64,000 nucleotides of DNA from Pseudohalioglobus lutimaris (GCF_002866825.1 NZ_PKUS01000002.1:310001-374000); one strand, 5' to 3'. Shown: positions 1 through 10,300, counted from the stretch's first letter. Notes: generated by a model from the letters alone, not told the origin. Numbers and translations are program-made.

Positions 1-95
1 ATCAGATGGCACGGGAGTACCCTTACCGAACTTCAAGCGGGGACCAAGCGCGCATACACTTGCCCTGCCCTCGGTAGATCACATCCGGAGAGCCT

Positions 96-1310
96 ATGAC
101 CGCCCCCATCAGGAGAGACGTTTTGCAGGACCTCGAACAGTTTCGCAGTGAAGCTCGCCAGTGGCTTGAAGCCAACTGCCCAGAGTCACAGCGCCAGCCC
201 ATGACCGCAGCGGATCAGTACTACGGCGGACGTAACGCTGAGTACCCCAGTGCCGATGCGCAGCTGTGGTTCGAGCGCGTGCGAGACAAGGGCTGGATCT
301 GCCCTGAGTGGCCCACCGAGTATGGAGGCGGCGGCCTTAGCGCCGAGCATGCGAAGATCATCAAGGAAGAGATGAAGGCGATCCGCGCTCGCACACCACT
401 CTACAGCCTTGGCATCTGGATGCTGGGCCCTGCACTACTGGAATTTGGCAACGAGTCACAGAAGCAGCAGCACATCCCCGCAATCATCAACGGGGAAATA
501 CGCTGGTGCCAGGGTTATTCCGAGCCCGGCTCAGGGTCCGACCTGGCCAGCCTGCAATGCAAAGCCGAGGACCAGGGCGACCACTTCCTGGTAAATGGCA
601 GCAAAATCTGGACGACCGGAGCCGATAAGAGCGACTGGATTTTCTGCCTGGTGCGCACCGACCCTGATGCCAAGAACCAGGAGGGCATCTCCTTTCTGCT
701 GGTCGATATGGACGATCCCGGTATCAGCACCACACCAATCGCATTGATCAGCGGTGAGTCCGAGTTCTGCCAGACCTTCTTCGACAATGTGAAGGTACCC
801 AAGGAAAACCTGATCGGCGAACTCAACCAGGGCTGGAGCGTGGCCAAGGCACTGCTGGTGCACGAGCGCAAGCTGATGTCTGAACTCGGTAGTGAATCGC
901 CACGCGAGATACTGGTGCCCAGCGTCGCTGCCCGCCAGTATCTTGAGCTGGACGACGGCAAAGTGGTGGATGCCCAACTGCGCTCCGACCTCGTCGACTA
1001 CGACATGGAGATGCATGCCATCGGACTCACGCACTTCCGCACTTTTGAGGAAAAGCTCGCGGGCGTGCGCAGCGCCGCACCTCTGGTCATGAAATATGTG
1101 GGCACAGAGGCAGAGAAAACGAAAAGTGAATTACTGCTGGCAATCCTTGGCAGTCAAGGCCTGGGCTGGGAGGGCGAGGGCTTTAACCGCGCCGAACTGG
1201 ATACGTTGCGCCTGTGGGCCATGTCCAAGGCGATGACCATCGCCGGCGGCACCTCGGAAATCCAGCTCAACGTGATTGCTAAAAACATCCTGCAACTGCC
1301 CCAGTCTTAG
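96..1310 (+). CDS. acyl-CoA dehydrogenase, first of a pair
   Basis: A 404-residue acyl-CoA dehydrogenase, which would introduce an alpha-beta double bond into an acyl-CoA using FAD. The substrate-binding loop YSEPGSGSDLAS (141-152) and the FAD-side segment IWTTGADKSDW are typical of the family. At the C-terminus the family signature reads IAGGTSEIQ, so the position that holds the catalytic Glu in MCAD-type enzymes is Gly384. A Glu in helix G (E257 in VHERK) could serve instead, as in isovaleryl-CoA dehydrogenase-like members; this is inference. ATG follows GGAGAG. The next dehydrogenase begins 9 bases downstream, and adjacent pairs of this kind form alpha2-beta2 enzymes in steroid degraders. 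Substrate unknown. Confidence 0.93.
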   Translation: MTAPIRRDVLQDLEQFRSEARQWLEANCPESQRQPMTAADQYYGGRNAEYPSADAQLWFERVRDKGWICPEWPTEYGGGGLSAEHAKIIKEEMKAIRARTPLYSLGIWMLGPALLEFGNESQKQQHIPAIINGEIRWCQGYSEPGSGSDLASLQCKAEDQGDHFLVNGSKIWTTGADKSDWIFCLVRTDPDAKNQEGISFLLVDMDDPGISTTPIALISGESEFCQTFFDNVKVPKENLIGELNQGWSVAKALLVHERKLMSELGSESPREILVPSVAARQYLELDDGKVVDAQLRSDLVDYDMEMHAIGLTHFRTFEEKLAGVRSAAPLVMKYVGTEAEKTKSELLLAILGSQGLGWEGEGFNRAELDTLRLWAMSKAMTIAGGTSEIQLNVIAKNILQLPQS

Positions 1311-1319
1311 GAGTAAAGC

Positions 1320-2459
1320 ATGGCTCTGGTATTGAACGAAGAACAGCGCTTCCTGCAAGACAGCGCCAGGGAATTTCTCGCTGCCAACGCACCCGTGGAA
1401 TCACTGCGGACGCTGCGTGACGACCGCGATGCCCTGGGGTACTGTCCCGAGACCTGGCAGAAAATGGCAGAACTGGGCTGGGCCAGCATTATCCTGCCGG
1501 AGGAATACGGCGGCCTTGATTTCGGCTTCACCGGCCTGGGCGTGGTAATGGAAGAGGCCGGACGCACGCTCACCGCTTCGCCTTTATTCGCCTCTGCGGT
1601 GGTCGGCGCCTCCGCGCTGCTACTCGGCGGCAGTGAACAGCAGAAGACCGACTTACTGCCCCGAATCGCGGCCGGCGAACTCACCCTGGCACTGGCACTG
1701 GAAGAATCACAACACCACCGCCCGACACACATCACCACCACAGCACAAGCCAATGGCGATAGCTTCGTAATCAATGGTCGCAAGACCTTCGTCATCGATG
1801 GACACAGCGCCGACCACCTGCTGGTGGTGGCCCGCAGCAGTGGCGAGAGCAGGAGTCCACAAGGCCTCAGCCTGTTCCTGGTACCCCGCGAGGCGCCAGG
1901 CGTCAGTGTGCAACGCACCATCATGGCCGACAGCCGGAATGCAGCAAACATTACCCTGGAAGGGGTTGAGGTGAATGCCGGGGCACTTGTAGGCACCCTG
2001 GAAAACGGCTGGGAAGTGCTCGAGCCCGTACTCGACCGCGGCCGAGTAGCCCTGGCTGCAGAGATGATGGGCCTGGCACTGGAGGCGTTCGAGCGCACGG
2101 TGGAATACCTCAAGGAACGCGAGCAGTTCGGCGTGCTCATCGGTAGCTTCCAGGCACTGCAGCACCGCGCTGCGCACATGCAGGCGCAGTTGGAACTGTG
2201 TAGATCGGTGGTACTGCAGGCACTTTCCACTGTAGATGACGCACCGGAACAGCTGCCCCTGCTGGCCAGCCTGGCCAAGGCTAAGCTCAATAAGCTGGTG
2301 AAGCTGGTGACCAACGAGGCAGTGCAAATGCACGGCGGCATTGGCGTTACCGATGAGTTTGAAATAGGCTTCTTTCTCAAGCGCGCCAGGGTCGCCATGC
2401 AGATCTTCGGCGATACCGGCTTTCACAAGGACCGCTACGCCACCCTGTGTGGCTACTGA
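1320..2459 (+). CDS. acyl-CoA dehydrogenase, second of a pair
   Basis: A 379-residue acyl-CoA dehydrogenase with the usual three-domain layout. The conserved C-terminal segment EAVQMHGGIGVTDE is present, but the MCAD-type catalytic Glu site reads QIFGDTG, with Gly364 at the expected position. It starts 9 bases after its neighbour and is followed 15 bases later by a ketosteroid isomerase. The arrangement fits the beta partner of a heteromeric dehydrogenase used for steroid side-chain or ring-derived acyl-CoA, as known for the ChsE families of actinobacteria. That assignment is inference; an independent homomeric enzyme cannot be excluded. Confidence 0.92.
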   Translation: MALVLNEEQRFLQDSAREFLAANAPVESLRTLRDDRDALGYCPETWQKMAELGWASIILPEEYGGLDFGFTGLGVVMEEAGRTLTASPLFASAVVGASALLLGGSEQQKTDLLPRIAAGELTLALALEESQHHRPTHITTTAQANGDSFVINGRKTFVIDGHSADHLLVVARSSGESRSPQGLSLFLVPREAPGVSVQRTIMADSRNAANITLEGVEVNAGALVGTLENGWEVLEPVLDRGRVALAAEMMGLALEAFERTVEYLKEREQFGVLIGSFQALQHRAAHMQAQLELCRSVVLQALSTVDDAPEQLPLLASLAKAKLNKLVKLVTNEAVQMHGGIGVTDEFEIGFFLKRARVAMQIFGDTGFHKDRYATLCGY

Positions 2460-2474
2460 CAGGACAACAAGACA

Positions 2475-2816
2475 ATGGACAACGCTGCAAAAATTGCTGT
2501 AGTTAAGCGCTATGTGGAAGCCTTCGACAAGGCAGATCTGGGTATTATTCGCGAGATGTACGCCGACGATGCGACCGTCGAGGACCCGGTCGGCAGTGAG
2601 CCCCATGTCGGCATTGACGCGATTCTCGGCTTTTACGAAGGCGCTCTGGCGAGCGGTGCCAAACTGGAGCTGACCGGCGATGTGCGCTGTGCGGGAAACA
2701 CGGTCGCCTTCCCTTTCAAGGTGATCATGCCCGGAATGGAAATATCACCGATCGACGTATTCGAATTCAACGCGGATGGCAAGGTGCAGTCCATGAAGGC
2801 CTACTGGGGAATGTAA
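2475..2816 (+). CDS. delta5-3-ketosteroid isomerase-like protein
   Basis: A 113-residue cone-fold (SnoaL/NTF2-like) protein very close in layout to bacterial ketosteroid isomerase, which moves a C5-C6 double bond into conjugation with a 3-keto group. The three catalytic residues of the Comamonas enzyme have counterparts: Tyr13 in RYVEAF, Asp37 in ATVEDPVGSEP, and Asp94 in SPIDVFEFN. It is the last gene of the plus-strand cluster, directly behind two acyl-CoA dehydrogenases, which supports a role in steroid catabolism. SnoaL-like folds are versatile, but the intact catalytic triad makes the isomerase reading likely. Confidence 0.85.
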   Translation: MDNAAKIAVVKRYVEAFDKADLGIIREMYADDATVEDPVGSEPHVGIDAILGFYEGALASGAKLELTGDVRCAGNTVAFPFKVIMPGMEISPIDVFEFNADGKVQSMKAYWGM

Positions 2817-2826
2817 CATCGCGCCT

Positions 2827-5151
2827 TCAGCGCTGAATATTCCCTTCCAGACCCTGGATTTGCTCCTGGAAATGCCAGGGGGACAGCAGCGGGGCCAACT
2901 CGTCGGCCGGCACTGGAGGACTGAACAGGTAACCCTGTATGACAGTGGCACCGGTTGCCGTCATGAAATCGTACTGTTCCAGCGTTTCCACGCCCTCCGC
3001 AACCAGCTTCAGGCCAAGGCCCTGCGCCATCGCAACAATGGCCCGAACCAGACTTGCCCCTTCCTCGCTCTCGACCGCATCAACAACAAAACTACGATCG
3101 ATCTTCAACTCATCAAGGGGGAAGCGACTCAGGTAGCTCAGCGAGGAGTAGCCCGTGCCGAAATCATCGATAGAGAGACTAACGCCCAGGTCGCGCAGTT
3201 CGCCCAACGCCTGCACTGAGGTGCTGGTATCACCCATGACCACACCTTCGGTCAGTTCCAGCTCCAGAACCCCGGGGTCGACGCCCGTCTCTTCCAGAAT
3301 CGCCCTGACTTTGCGGCTGAAACTTGGCGTGAATTGCAGCGCAGAGACATTGACCGCGACCTTGGGAAGCACCACCCCAGCTGCCGCAAAGCGCTTCACC
3401 TGGTTGCACGCCTCACGTATGGTCCACTCTCCCATCGCAGCAATCAGGCCCATCTCTTCGGCCAGGGGAATAAAACGGAACGGCGGTATCAGGCCCTGTT
3501 CAGGGTGCCGCCATCGCATCAGCGCTTCCGCGCCAACCACCTTGCCGGCCTGCGTATCCACCTGCGGTTGATAGAAAAGAACCAGCTCATTGTTTTCAAG
3601 GGCCTTGCGCAGGTCGTTTTCCAGGGCGAGCCGCTCCAGCCCCGTCTCTTCCATGCTGCTGTCGTAAAACAGGAACGCAGCCTTACCGGCAGATTTGGCG
3701 TGGTACATGGCGGTATCGGCGCAGCGCAGCAAGCCCTCTACATCCTCAGCGTGCTCCGGCGCAAGCGCTATGCCAATGCTGGGCGTCACCACCAGTTCGT
3801 GACCATCGATCAGCATGGGCTCGGTAAGGGTTGTCATCAAACGCTGGGCGACCAGCGCAGCGGACTCCGCCTTATCGACCTGGTTGAGAACAACCGTGAA
3901 CTCGTCTCCGCCAAGGCGTGATACATCAATCTTTGCCGTATTGTCCACGTAGTGCGCTACAACGTCGCTATCGCGAACACAGCCAGAGAGCCTCAGCCCT
4001 ACCTCTCTAAGCAAGAGGTCGCCCGCGCTATGCCCCAGGGAATCGTTGATGCGCTTGAAATTGTCCAGGTCGAGGAACAGCAGTGCAAGCATCTGCGAAT
4101 TGCGGTTGGAAAGCTTCAACAGCAGCGACAACTGCTCAGTAAACAAGCGCCGGTTGGGTAGGGAAGTGAGTGCGTCGTAATAAGCCATCTGTCGCAGACG
4201 GTTCTTGGTCTTCGTTACCTGCTTTACCGCGCGATTCAGCTCCTCGTTGCGTCGTGAGAGCTGAACGTTGCGCTCTTCAACTTTCATTGACAATAACTGG
4301 TGGTCGACGTCGCGCTCTTTCTTGTAGGAACTGACGTCGGCGATCACCCGGTTGATGATGTTGGCGATGTCGCGGACTTCTCCGCTTCCGCTGACCCTTA
4401 CCGGCTCCTCAAGATTGCCGGAAGAAATGCCATCAGCGACTTTTGCCAGGTGGGATATCGGTGCGGTGATACGGCGTGTGAATGCCAGGCTAAGAAACAA
4501 ACACAGCAAAGCAAATATGACACAGGCGACAATAACCAGCAGGATGCCTGGCAACACCTGCAACAGCAGCGCGCGCTGGTTTACGGCGAGTTGCAGGTAA
4601 CCGATGACGTGGCGTGCTTTTTCAGCTGCGGGCCGCGAGGCGGCCAGCAGGAAATCCTCCTGGCTTATACCCTCCTGCATGGGGTTCACCGCAGACACCA
4701 GCGGTAGGGTCAGATGGAAGTAGCGGTCTGCACCCAGCAGTGCACCCGGCAAGCCCCCGCCCACTTCATGCCCGGCTGCATCAAGGCTGGATAGCCCACT
4801 GTCGGCCTGTGAGAGGCCCTTGCGCAGCGCGGCAAACTGGGGCTTCTTATCCCGGTTAGCTGACGGCCGAGTCAGTATGACCTCCCCCTCGGTGTCAAAA
4901 ATGACAGCGTAGTGCACAGGCTCCGGCAGCAGCAACCCGTCAACAGAGGCTGTGAGCGCGTCTTCGGCACCAAAAAAAAGGTATAGCGCAAGGTCCGGGC
5001 CTCCGGTCGCCTGCGCCGCCAGACCGGAAAGCAGCCTATCGCGCTCCAGGCTATATTCGCTGATACTGGTAAAACCGGTGACCAGCACACTCATGCTCAC
5101 CACGATAGCAATAACCAGGGCATTGATTTTTCCGGCTATTGTCACTACCAA
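2827..5151 (-). CDS. membrane GGDEF-EAL protein (c-di-GMP synthesis/hydrolysis)
   Basis: A 774-residue inner-membrane protein: TM helix about 8-28, periplasmic sensor about 29-197, TM about 198-224, HAMP about 225-278, coiled coil to about 320, GGDEF domain 321-495, EAL domain about 510-755. The cyclase motif GGDEF (414-418) is intact, and the phosphodiesterase signature EAL (542-544) and DDFGTGYSSL (662-671) are intact, so both activities are possible. An I-site RDSD lies at 393-396, but about 12 extra residues separate it from GGDEF compared with the usual five-residue spacing. It converges with the isomerase gene 10 bases away. Confidence 0.93.
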   Translation of the reverse strand: MVVTIAGKINALVIAIVVSMSVLVTGFTSISEYSLERDRLLSGLAAQATGGPDLALYLFFGAEDALTASVDGLLLPEPVHYAVIFDTEGEVILTRPSANRDKKPQFAALRKGLSQADSGLSSLDAAGHEVGGGLPGALLGADRYFHLTLPLVSAVNPMQEGISQEDFLLAASRPAAEKARHVIGYLQLAVNQRALLLQVLPGILLVIVACVIFALLCLFLSLAFTRRITAPISHLAKVADGISSGNLEEPVRVSGSGEVRDIANIINRVIADVSSYKKERDVDHQLLSMKVEERNVQLSRRNEELNRAVKQVTKTKNRLRQMAYYDALTSLPNRRLFTEQLSLLLKLSNRNSQMLALLFLDLDNFKRINDSLGHSAGDLLLREVGLRLSGCVRDSDVVAHYVDNTAKIDVSRLGGDEFTVVLNQVDKAESAALVAQRLMTTLTEPMLIDGHELVVTPSIGIALAPEHAEDVEGLLRCADTAMYHAKSAGKAAFLFYDSSMEETGLERLALENDLRKALENNELVLFYQPQVDTQAGKVVGAEALMRWRHPEQGLIPPFRFIPLAEEMGLIAAMGEWTIREACNQVKRFAAAGVVLPKVAVNVSALQFTPSFSRKVRAILEETGVDPGVLELELTEGVVMGDTSTSVQALGELRDLGVSLSIDDFGTGYSSLSYLSRFPLDELKIDRSFVVDAVESEEGASLVRAIVAMAQGLGLKLVAEGVETLEQYDFMTATGATVIQGYLFSPPVPADELAPLLSPWHFQEQIQGLEGNIQR

Positions 5152-5320
5152 ACTACCACACCTTTTACGTCTTGCGCGTTATCGCTTATGCGCACAGTAT
5201 CTGACATCGGGAAGAAAACCCCAAGCCTGTAATACTTCACTTTTTGCGCAATATCTCTGGTCGCAGTTTCGCCCCTGTGATTCAATTCATACCAATACAA
5301 AAATGGGGCGTGTTCACCGC

Positions 5321-5848
5321 ATGTCAGAATTCCAAATGACACATGTCGCGTTGGTTGGCGCGAGAATGCAAAGCTTTCTGCCGCTGGGATTTCGCAGCCG
5401 CAGCGAGCTGACCATGCATCGTGCCCTGCCACCGCCGGGCCCCGTGCTGTTGCAACATATGGATCAGAAGGAGCTGCGCTCCCTGTTTGCGCAGCAACTA
5501 CCAATTTGGGTCCACAACGTAATTACTGACCCGGGTTTCCCCGGACGCGACCGAATGCTCATGCACCTGCGCAGATTTGAGGGCGAGTTGCGCGATAACC
5601 GCGACAACGAAGTCATTGCCGAAGTACTGACATCGGGGTTTCGCAATCGACAGCTGAATCCGCTCGACCTGCCGGAGAGCATGCCCCTGCGGCAACGCTG
5701 CCGCATACTGATGAGCGTGGAGCCCTGGCAAGAGTCCTACCGGCAACTGGAGACTGAGTTGGTCAAGGTATTGACCGATGAGGCCGAAGCGATTGATATC
5801 TGGTTGGCGACGGCGCAGCCGGAAATCGACCACGCGCTTGCCGTCTGA
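5321..5848 (+). CDS. hypothetical protein, 175 aa
   Basis: I do not recognise this protein. It is soluble, Arg- and Leu-rich, with amphipathic stretches and no signal peptide or membrane segment. The reading frame is open much further upstream, but that part is antisense to the GGDEF-EAL gene. The ATG at 5321 follows a weak GGGGCG and is the preferred start; ATG 5303 and ATG 5336 are alternatives. It is divergent from the GGDEF-EAL gene with about 170 bases between them. The next gene is convergent only 6 bases away. Confidence 0.6.
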   Translation: MSEFQMTHVALVGARMQSFLPLGFRSRSELTMHRALPPPGPVLLQHMDQKELRSLFAQQLPIWVHNVITDPGFPGRDRMLMHLRRFEGELRDNRDNEVIAEVLTSGFRNRQLNPLDLPESMPLRQRCRILMSVEPWQESYRQLETELVKVLTDEAEAIDIWLATAQPEIDHALAV

Positions 5849-5854
5849 CCACTA

Positions 5855-6190
5855 CTAGGCGTCGGCAGGACGTCGCTCTGCAGCAGAATTTCCCGTTACC
5901 ATGCGCACTGTGCGCTGGCAGGTTTCCAGCCAGGGCTGGACTGTCTCCGTCTTGAGGGCGCGTACATAGCCGCCTTCGCTTTTGCAAGAGATGCTGGTCT
6001 TGTTCGGTGTCCAATCGCCTTCTTTAGGACGCGGCTTGCGAGCACTGTAGTACCACAGTCCGCGGCGGTCCTGCATGATGTAGTTGGCGTCTTCCGGTAA
6101 GAAGACTTTCTTCCCTTCAATGACGGCGAACACTTCCAGTTCACCCCCGGGGCTATGATCCAAAACTGCTGTAGGTGTAATCGTCAACAT
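5855..6190 (-). CDS. hypothetical protein, 111 aa
   Basis: A 111-residue protein with no family I recognise. It has a mixed beta-rich composition (EVFAVIEGKKVFLPEDANYIM, RRGLWYYSA), two Cys and no membrane segment or signal peptide. The ATG has a good ribosome-binding site (GGGAG, 7 bases upstream), which is the main reason to believe it is expressed. It stands alone between the convergent gene ending at 5848 and the terminators of the chemosensory operon. Confidence 0.6.
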   Translation of the reverse strand: MLTITPTAVLDHSPGGELEVFAVIEGKKVFLPEDANYIMQDRRGLWYYSARKPRPKEGDWTPNKTSISCKSEGGYVRALKTETVQPWLETCQRTVRMVTGNSAAERRPADA

Positions 6191-6353
6191 GACTGGCTCC
6201 CTGACTTTTTTATCCTGTTCCCTCGAAAGCGGGCATCCCCTGGCTGTGCGCCTGCACCCACTGCACGTTGGCTCCTGCCTTGTGTGGAATCAGTTATAAG
6301 TGGAGAGAGTGGTAGCGGCAACGGTGTGCCGGCCATTTTTTTAGCCAAAATAC

Positions 6354-6382
6354 AAAAATGGCTAGTTTCGAGCCATTTTTTT
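6354..6382. terminator. bidirectional hairpin terminator
   Basis: A stem ATGGCT/AGCCAT with loop AGTTTCG is flanked by A-runs on the left and eight T on the right, so it can work on either strand. It is the second of two hairpins behind the chemosensory operon. Confidence 0.6.
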
Positions 6383-6392
6383 TCATTTGCCC

Positions 6393-6420
6393 AAAAAAAA
6401 GCCCCCTGATCAGGGGGCTT
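6393..6420 (-). terminator. Rho-independent terminator of the Chp operon
   Basis: On the minus strand the palindrome AAGCCCCCTGATCAGGGGGCTT is followed by a run of T. It lies 20 bases behind the last gene of the chemosensory operon and is the strongest terminator in this part of the window. Confidence 0.85.
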
Positions 6421-6440
6421 CATGCCATTTTTTTAGCACG

Positions 6441-6836
6441 CTAGCTGCGAATAAGGTGCATATGAGGCGGAGAACTCGAGTCAGGTTCCAGCAATTTGAG
6501 CCGCGCGGGAGCGCCAGAAGACAGTAATTCGGCGGCCTGTTCAACAGAGCTCATCAACATGTGCAGAGACAACGAAGCCCTTGCCTCGTGGCTGCCAATC
6601 AGCTCTTGCAGGTCAGCCATTTCCGGCTGCGGTATAAAGCCAAGCATCACCGCATTGGTGAGGTAATCGCGAATAATCTGGCGATTGACCTGGTCCTGCA
6701 AGTACACCTGATAGCCCTGGTCGCCAAACACACGTATGAGTACCTCCCGGTCATCTGAGCCCAGGCCGTCCGAAGTAAAAGGTGGTGTATCACCAAATGC
6801 AGTGTCAATTTGATCTACCAGTTTATCCAGTCTCAA
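6441..6836 (-). CDS. hypothetical protein at the end of the Chp operon
   Basis: A 131-residue, predominantly helical soluble protein that I do not recognise. It starts with TTG at 6836, supported by GGAGAG 8 bases upstream, and follows the chpC-like gene by 32 bases, ahead of the operon terminators. The position suggests an accessory role in the pilus chemosensory system. It has no response-regulator, methyltransferase or CheW features, so it does not replace pilK or chpB. Confidence 0.7.
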   Translation of the reverse strand: MRLDKLVDQIDTAFGDTPPFTSDGLGSDDREVLIRVFGDQGYQVYLQDQVNRQIIRDYLTNAVMLGFIPQPEMADLQELIGSHEARASLSLHMLMSSVEQAAELLSSGAPARLKLLEPDSSSPPHMHLIRS

Positions 6837-6868
6837 AAAAGTCTCTCCTGTAATGTTGCTGGAGCTGC

Positions 6869-7312
6869 TCAGGCCGACGCAGCGGTGTTTATATCAATAG
6901 CCATACACTGCAGTGCGGGAAGGTCCGGGACCTGGTATGTCTGGCCTTCCAGTTCAAATGCAGCCAGCGAGTGTTCCTGAATCGCCTCCGGCTTGTCCTT
7001 GCAGTCACAGTCCTGCAGGTCTCGCATGGCCAGCCCCCGTCCACGCAAGGCGACCCCCCAGTAATCGTACCCGGGGCCCTTGACCCCGAGAATAACGGCT
7101 ATCAACCCGGTGCCGCTTTGCGGGTCCCGCCACGGCACGCTGCCGCCAGCGCCGAAATCAATAACCGGAATGTCCACGCCGCGCCAGTTCACCTCTCCGG
7201 GAACGATATCTTCCATCGCCGGTAGCGTAAGGATTTCCCCGAGGCAGCTCTGGGGTATGGCCCATTGCCTGTCTGATGCACAGGTCAGCAGCACGCAGAT
7301 ACGCTCATTCAT
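6869..7312 (-). CDS. chpC: CheW-like protein, ChpC-type
   Basis: A 147-residue CheW-fold protein. CheW proteins couple chemoreceptors to the CheA kinase in the cytoplasm. The fold is suggested by the N-terminal strand pattern ending in WAIPQSCLGEIL, the segment GEVNWRGVDIPVIDFG (the usual G-x-hydrophobic-R-G-x-x-hydrophobic-P-hydrophobic-hydrophobic-D motif), and a C-terminal FELEGQTYQVPDLP. It begins 9 bases after the ChpA kinase gene, the position chpC has in Pseudomonas aeruginosa. The family is divergent and the name rests partly on position. Confidence 0.75.
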   Translation of the reverse strand: MNERICVLLTCASDRQWAIPQSCLGEILTLPAMEDIVPGEVNWRGVDIPVIDFGAGGSVPWRDPQSGTGLIAVILGVKGPGYDYWGVALRGRGLAMRDLQDCDCKDKPEAIQEHSLAAFELEGQTYQVPDLPALQCMAIDINTAASA

Positions 7313-7321
7313 GTGTCGTTC

Positions 7322-10300
7322 CTAGCCCAGTTCCAGCCGCTGCCCGGTCAGCTCATTAATCTGGCCGATCAGCATGCGGAAGTTGAAGGGCTTGCCCATG
7401 TATCCATTGCACCCTGCTTCCTCCGCCATCGTACGGTGCTTGATACCGGTACGGGAGGTGACCATGATCACCGGAATATGGCTGTAACGGGCCGACTTGC
7501 GGATCTCGCGCAGCGTCTGGATACCATCTTTTACCGGCATCTCTACATCCAGCAATATCACATCAGGCAAGTGCTCAGTTGTATTGAGCCAGTCGATAGC
7601 AACGGCGCCGTTCTCGGCTGTGGCAGTCTCTATTCCAACTGTTTCCAGCTGGCTGGTCGCCACCATACGCTGCGTACGTGAGTCGTCCACGACCAGAGCA
7701 AGGAATTTCTCCTCCTCGGGCTGTTCGTCCGCGACCGCAGTGCCCTGCCCCTCGGCAAAACAGCTGACCAGCACATTCAGGTCCAGCGCCACAACCGCTT
7801 CACCGTCCGCCGTCGTGGCAGCGCCGGCGACACCGGGTACGGAAGCAAACTGCGCGCCCAGGGAGCGAATCACCAGTTCCAGGGCCTCTTCAACGTCGTC
7901 AATGGCAATCGCCATGTAACGCGCCTCAGAGCCGGCCACAATCACTGGTACGGTATGCCGCCAGGCCGAATGGTCCGGCAGATTACAACTCTGGCAGAGC
8001 GTGCCCAGGTAGGCGGGCTCGCACTCCAGGCCTGACAATTGCAAGGTTTCGCCTGTCTCTACAGCATTGAAGAACTGTTCAACCGGTACTTCATCCACCG
8101 AAATCAATCCGCCCAGCGGGATCGCATAGGAGTTTTCACCCGCCGATACCAACAGAGCACCGTTGACAGTGACGTTGGTCGGCACGCGGATATGGAAGGA
8201 TGTGCCCTTACCCACGGCAGACTCGATACGGATGTCGCCACCCATCTGCTGTAGCTCACTGAGCACGATATCCATGCCTACGCCCCGGCCGCTGATCTGG
8301 CTCAAAGTCTGGGCGGTAGAGAAACCCTTGTGGAAAATCAGGTTGCGGGCCTCATCATCGCTGAGGGCATCCGCATCGACATCCAACCCTTTGCGAATCG
8401 CTGACTCGCGCATGGCGTCCGGGTCGATACCGCGGCCGTCATCTGACAACACGATGACAGAATCAGCGCCGGACATACGCACATCGACGGTGATCTGGCC
8501 AACGCTGGGCTTGCCGGTCGCTTTGCGTTCCTCAGTGGTCTCAATGCCGTGGTCCAGGGCATTGCGCACCATGTGTTCAAGTATGGTCTGACAACGGGTG
8601 TAGTCATCGCGGTCCAGCGTGCCCAACTCGTTGGCCACACGGAACGCCACATCCTTGCCCAGGTCGTTACTGACCGTGCGTACCAGACGGCGCAGACCAG
8701 GCATCAGCCGGGATACGGGTACCACTCGCGCAGCGCGAATGGTGGATCCTATTGAGCCGATAACGGAAGCCTGCTGCTTTAATAGCGCTTCTGCCTGGGC
8801 GTTGTGACGGCTGGCGACCTCAATCAGGTCAGCCAGGTCCTCTACGCCCTCGCGCAGGATATTGGCCGCCTCCTGCAGATCAGAGTACTGATCCATCTCC
8901 AGTGCATCCAGATCACTGGCACGTGTCGCGCTTCTCGCACTGACATTAAACAGCGTCCTGTCGGCGATGTCGGCGATGTGCGCACGCACGGAAGAGAGGC
9001 GCCCCATCAACTCGGCGGAGGCGCGCTTGTTGCGCGTAGTGCTCTGAGCGGTGCGCACCCCAAGCTGCTGCGCCTGGTTGCTCAGGTTCAGCAACAGGTC
9101 CAGCTTCTCTGAAGTAATACGCACGGACTGCTGTGCTGCCAGTGCCCGGGCACCCTCGTCAGCAAGCCGCTTGTCTTCCTGCTTGCGCCTCGCATCCTTT
9201 TCAGGCTGGCGGGCTACCATCGGTTCGGCGACAGCGAGACCAGGTTGCAGTTGCTCCTCGACAGCAGCGTCCTCACTGACAACTGTTGTTTCGATCTCTC
9301 CCGCTGCGCCGGTCGGTTCGGTGATATCGCCGCGTGATGGGAACTCAGTGACAATGTCCCGACGCTGGTCCTGGACGAAGTCAAGGCCACGTACGGCGGC
9401 ATCAAGCCAGGCATTGACGATACGGAAGTAGTCGTGTTCCTCGCCTGTTGCGGGGCGCGGCATACGTTCCAGCAAGGTTTCGAAATTGTGAATCAGCGTG
9501 CCGTAAAAATGCAGCCCGACACCCTTGGCGATACCTTTTATGGTATGCAGGATGCGTGCAACCTGGGTGAAGCTCTGCTCGTCGGCAATATCTGCTTCCC
9601 AGGCGCTGACCGCGTCCTCGAGTTTCTCCAACTCAGAGGAGCCCTCCTCAATAAATGCCTCGAGAAACTCCGCAAAGATCTCACCGCTACCGGGACTGCT
9701 GTGATGGAAATCAATACCTTGCGGTATGCACCAGGACATATCCTCTGTGGTCTGCGCTACGGCAGGGATCGCTACCTCCACGGGCGCTTCCTCGGGCGCA
9801 TCGTCAATCGACAGCTCCTCGTTGGCGGATGAGCCCGCAAACGCTTCCACCTCTACGCCGCAGATTTCTCCGGGAAGCTCAGTATCCGCACCAAGATCCT
9901 CCAGCAAACGATCGATATGCTCTGCCGAAGCCGCTTCCAGTGCCTCCTCTTCAGTCAGGTCAGTATCGAAGATGTCCTCTTCGAATACCTGCAGTACTTC
10001 GTCTTCCCAGTTTGAATCACCCAGCACGTCGGGCTCTGCCGGGGTCACCTCAACTACCGGCGCGTCGACTGTCTCTGCAACAGTCCGGGCGCCGTGCTCA
10101 ATACCGGGCAGCTCACCGACTTCAGGCAGTACTTCCTGTTGCTCGCCACCAACATCGGCCTCTGTCTGTTCTTCCTGCAGATACAGGGCACTTGCTGCAG
10201 CCATCTCTTCGACATCGGGAAGCGGGGTATCGAACTCCAGTGAAAAGTCGTCGCCACCAAAGTCATCAAAGATCGCATCGATTTCCTCGCTCTCCGGCGC

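Noticed and set aside
5145-5504. 119-aa minus-strand open frame between the GGDEF-EAL gene and the gene at 5321
   Set aside because: It overlaps two better-supported genes on the opposite and same strands and looks like an antisense shadow.
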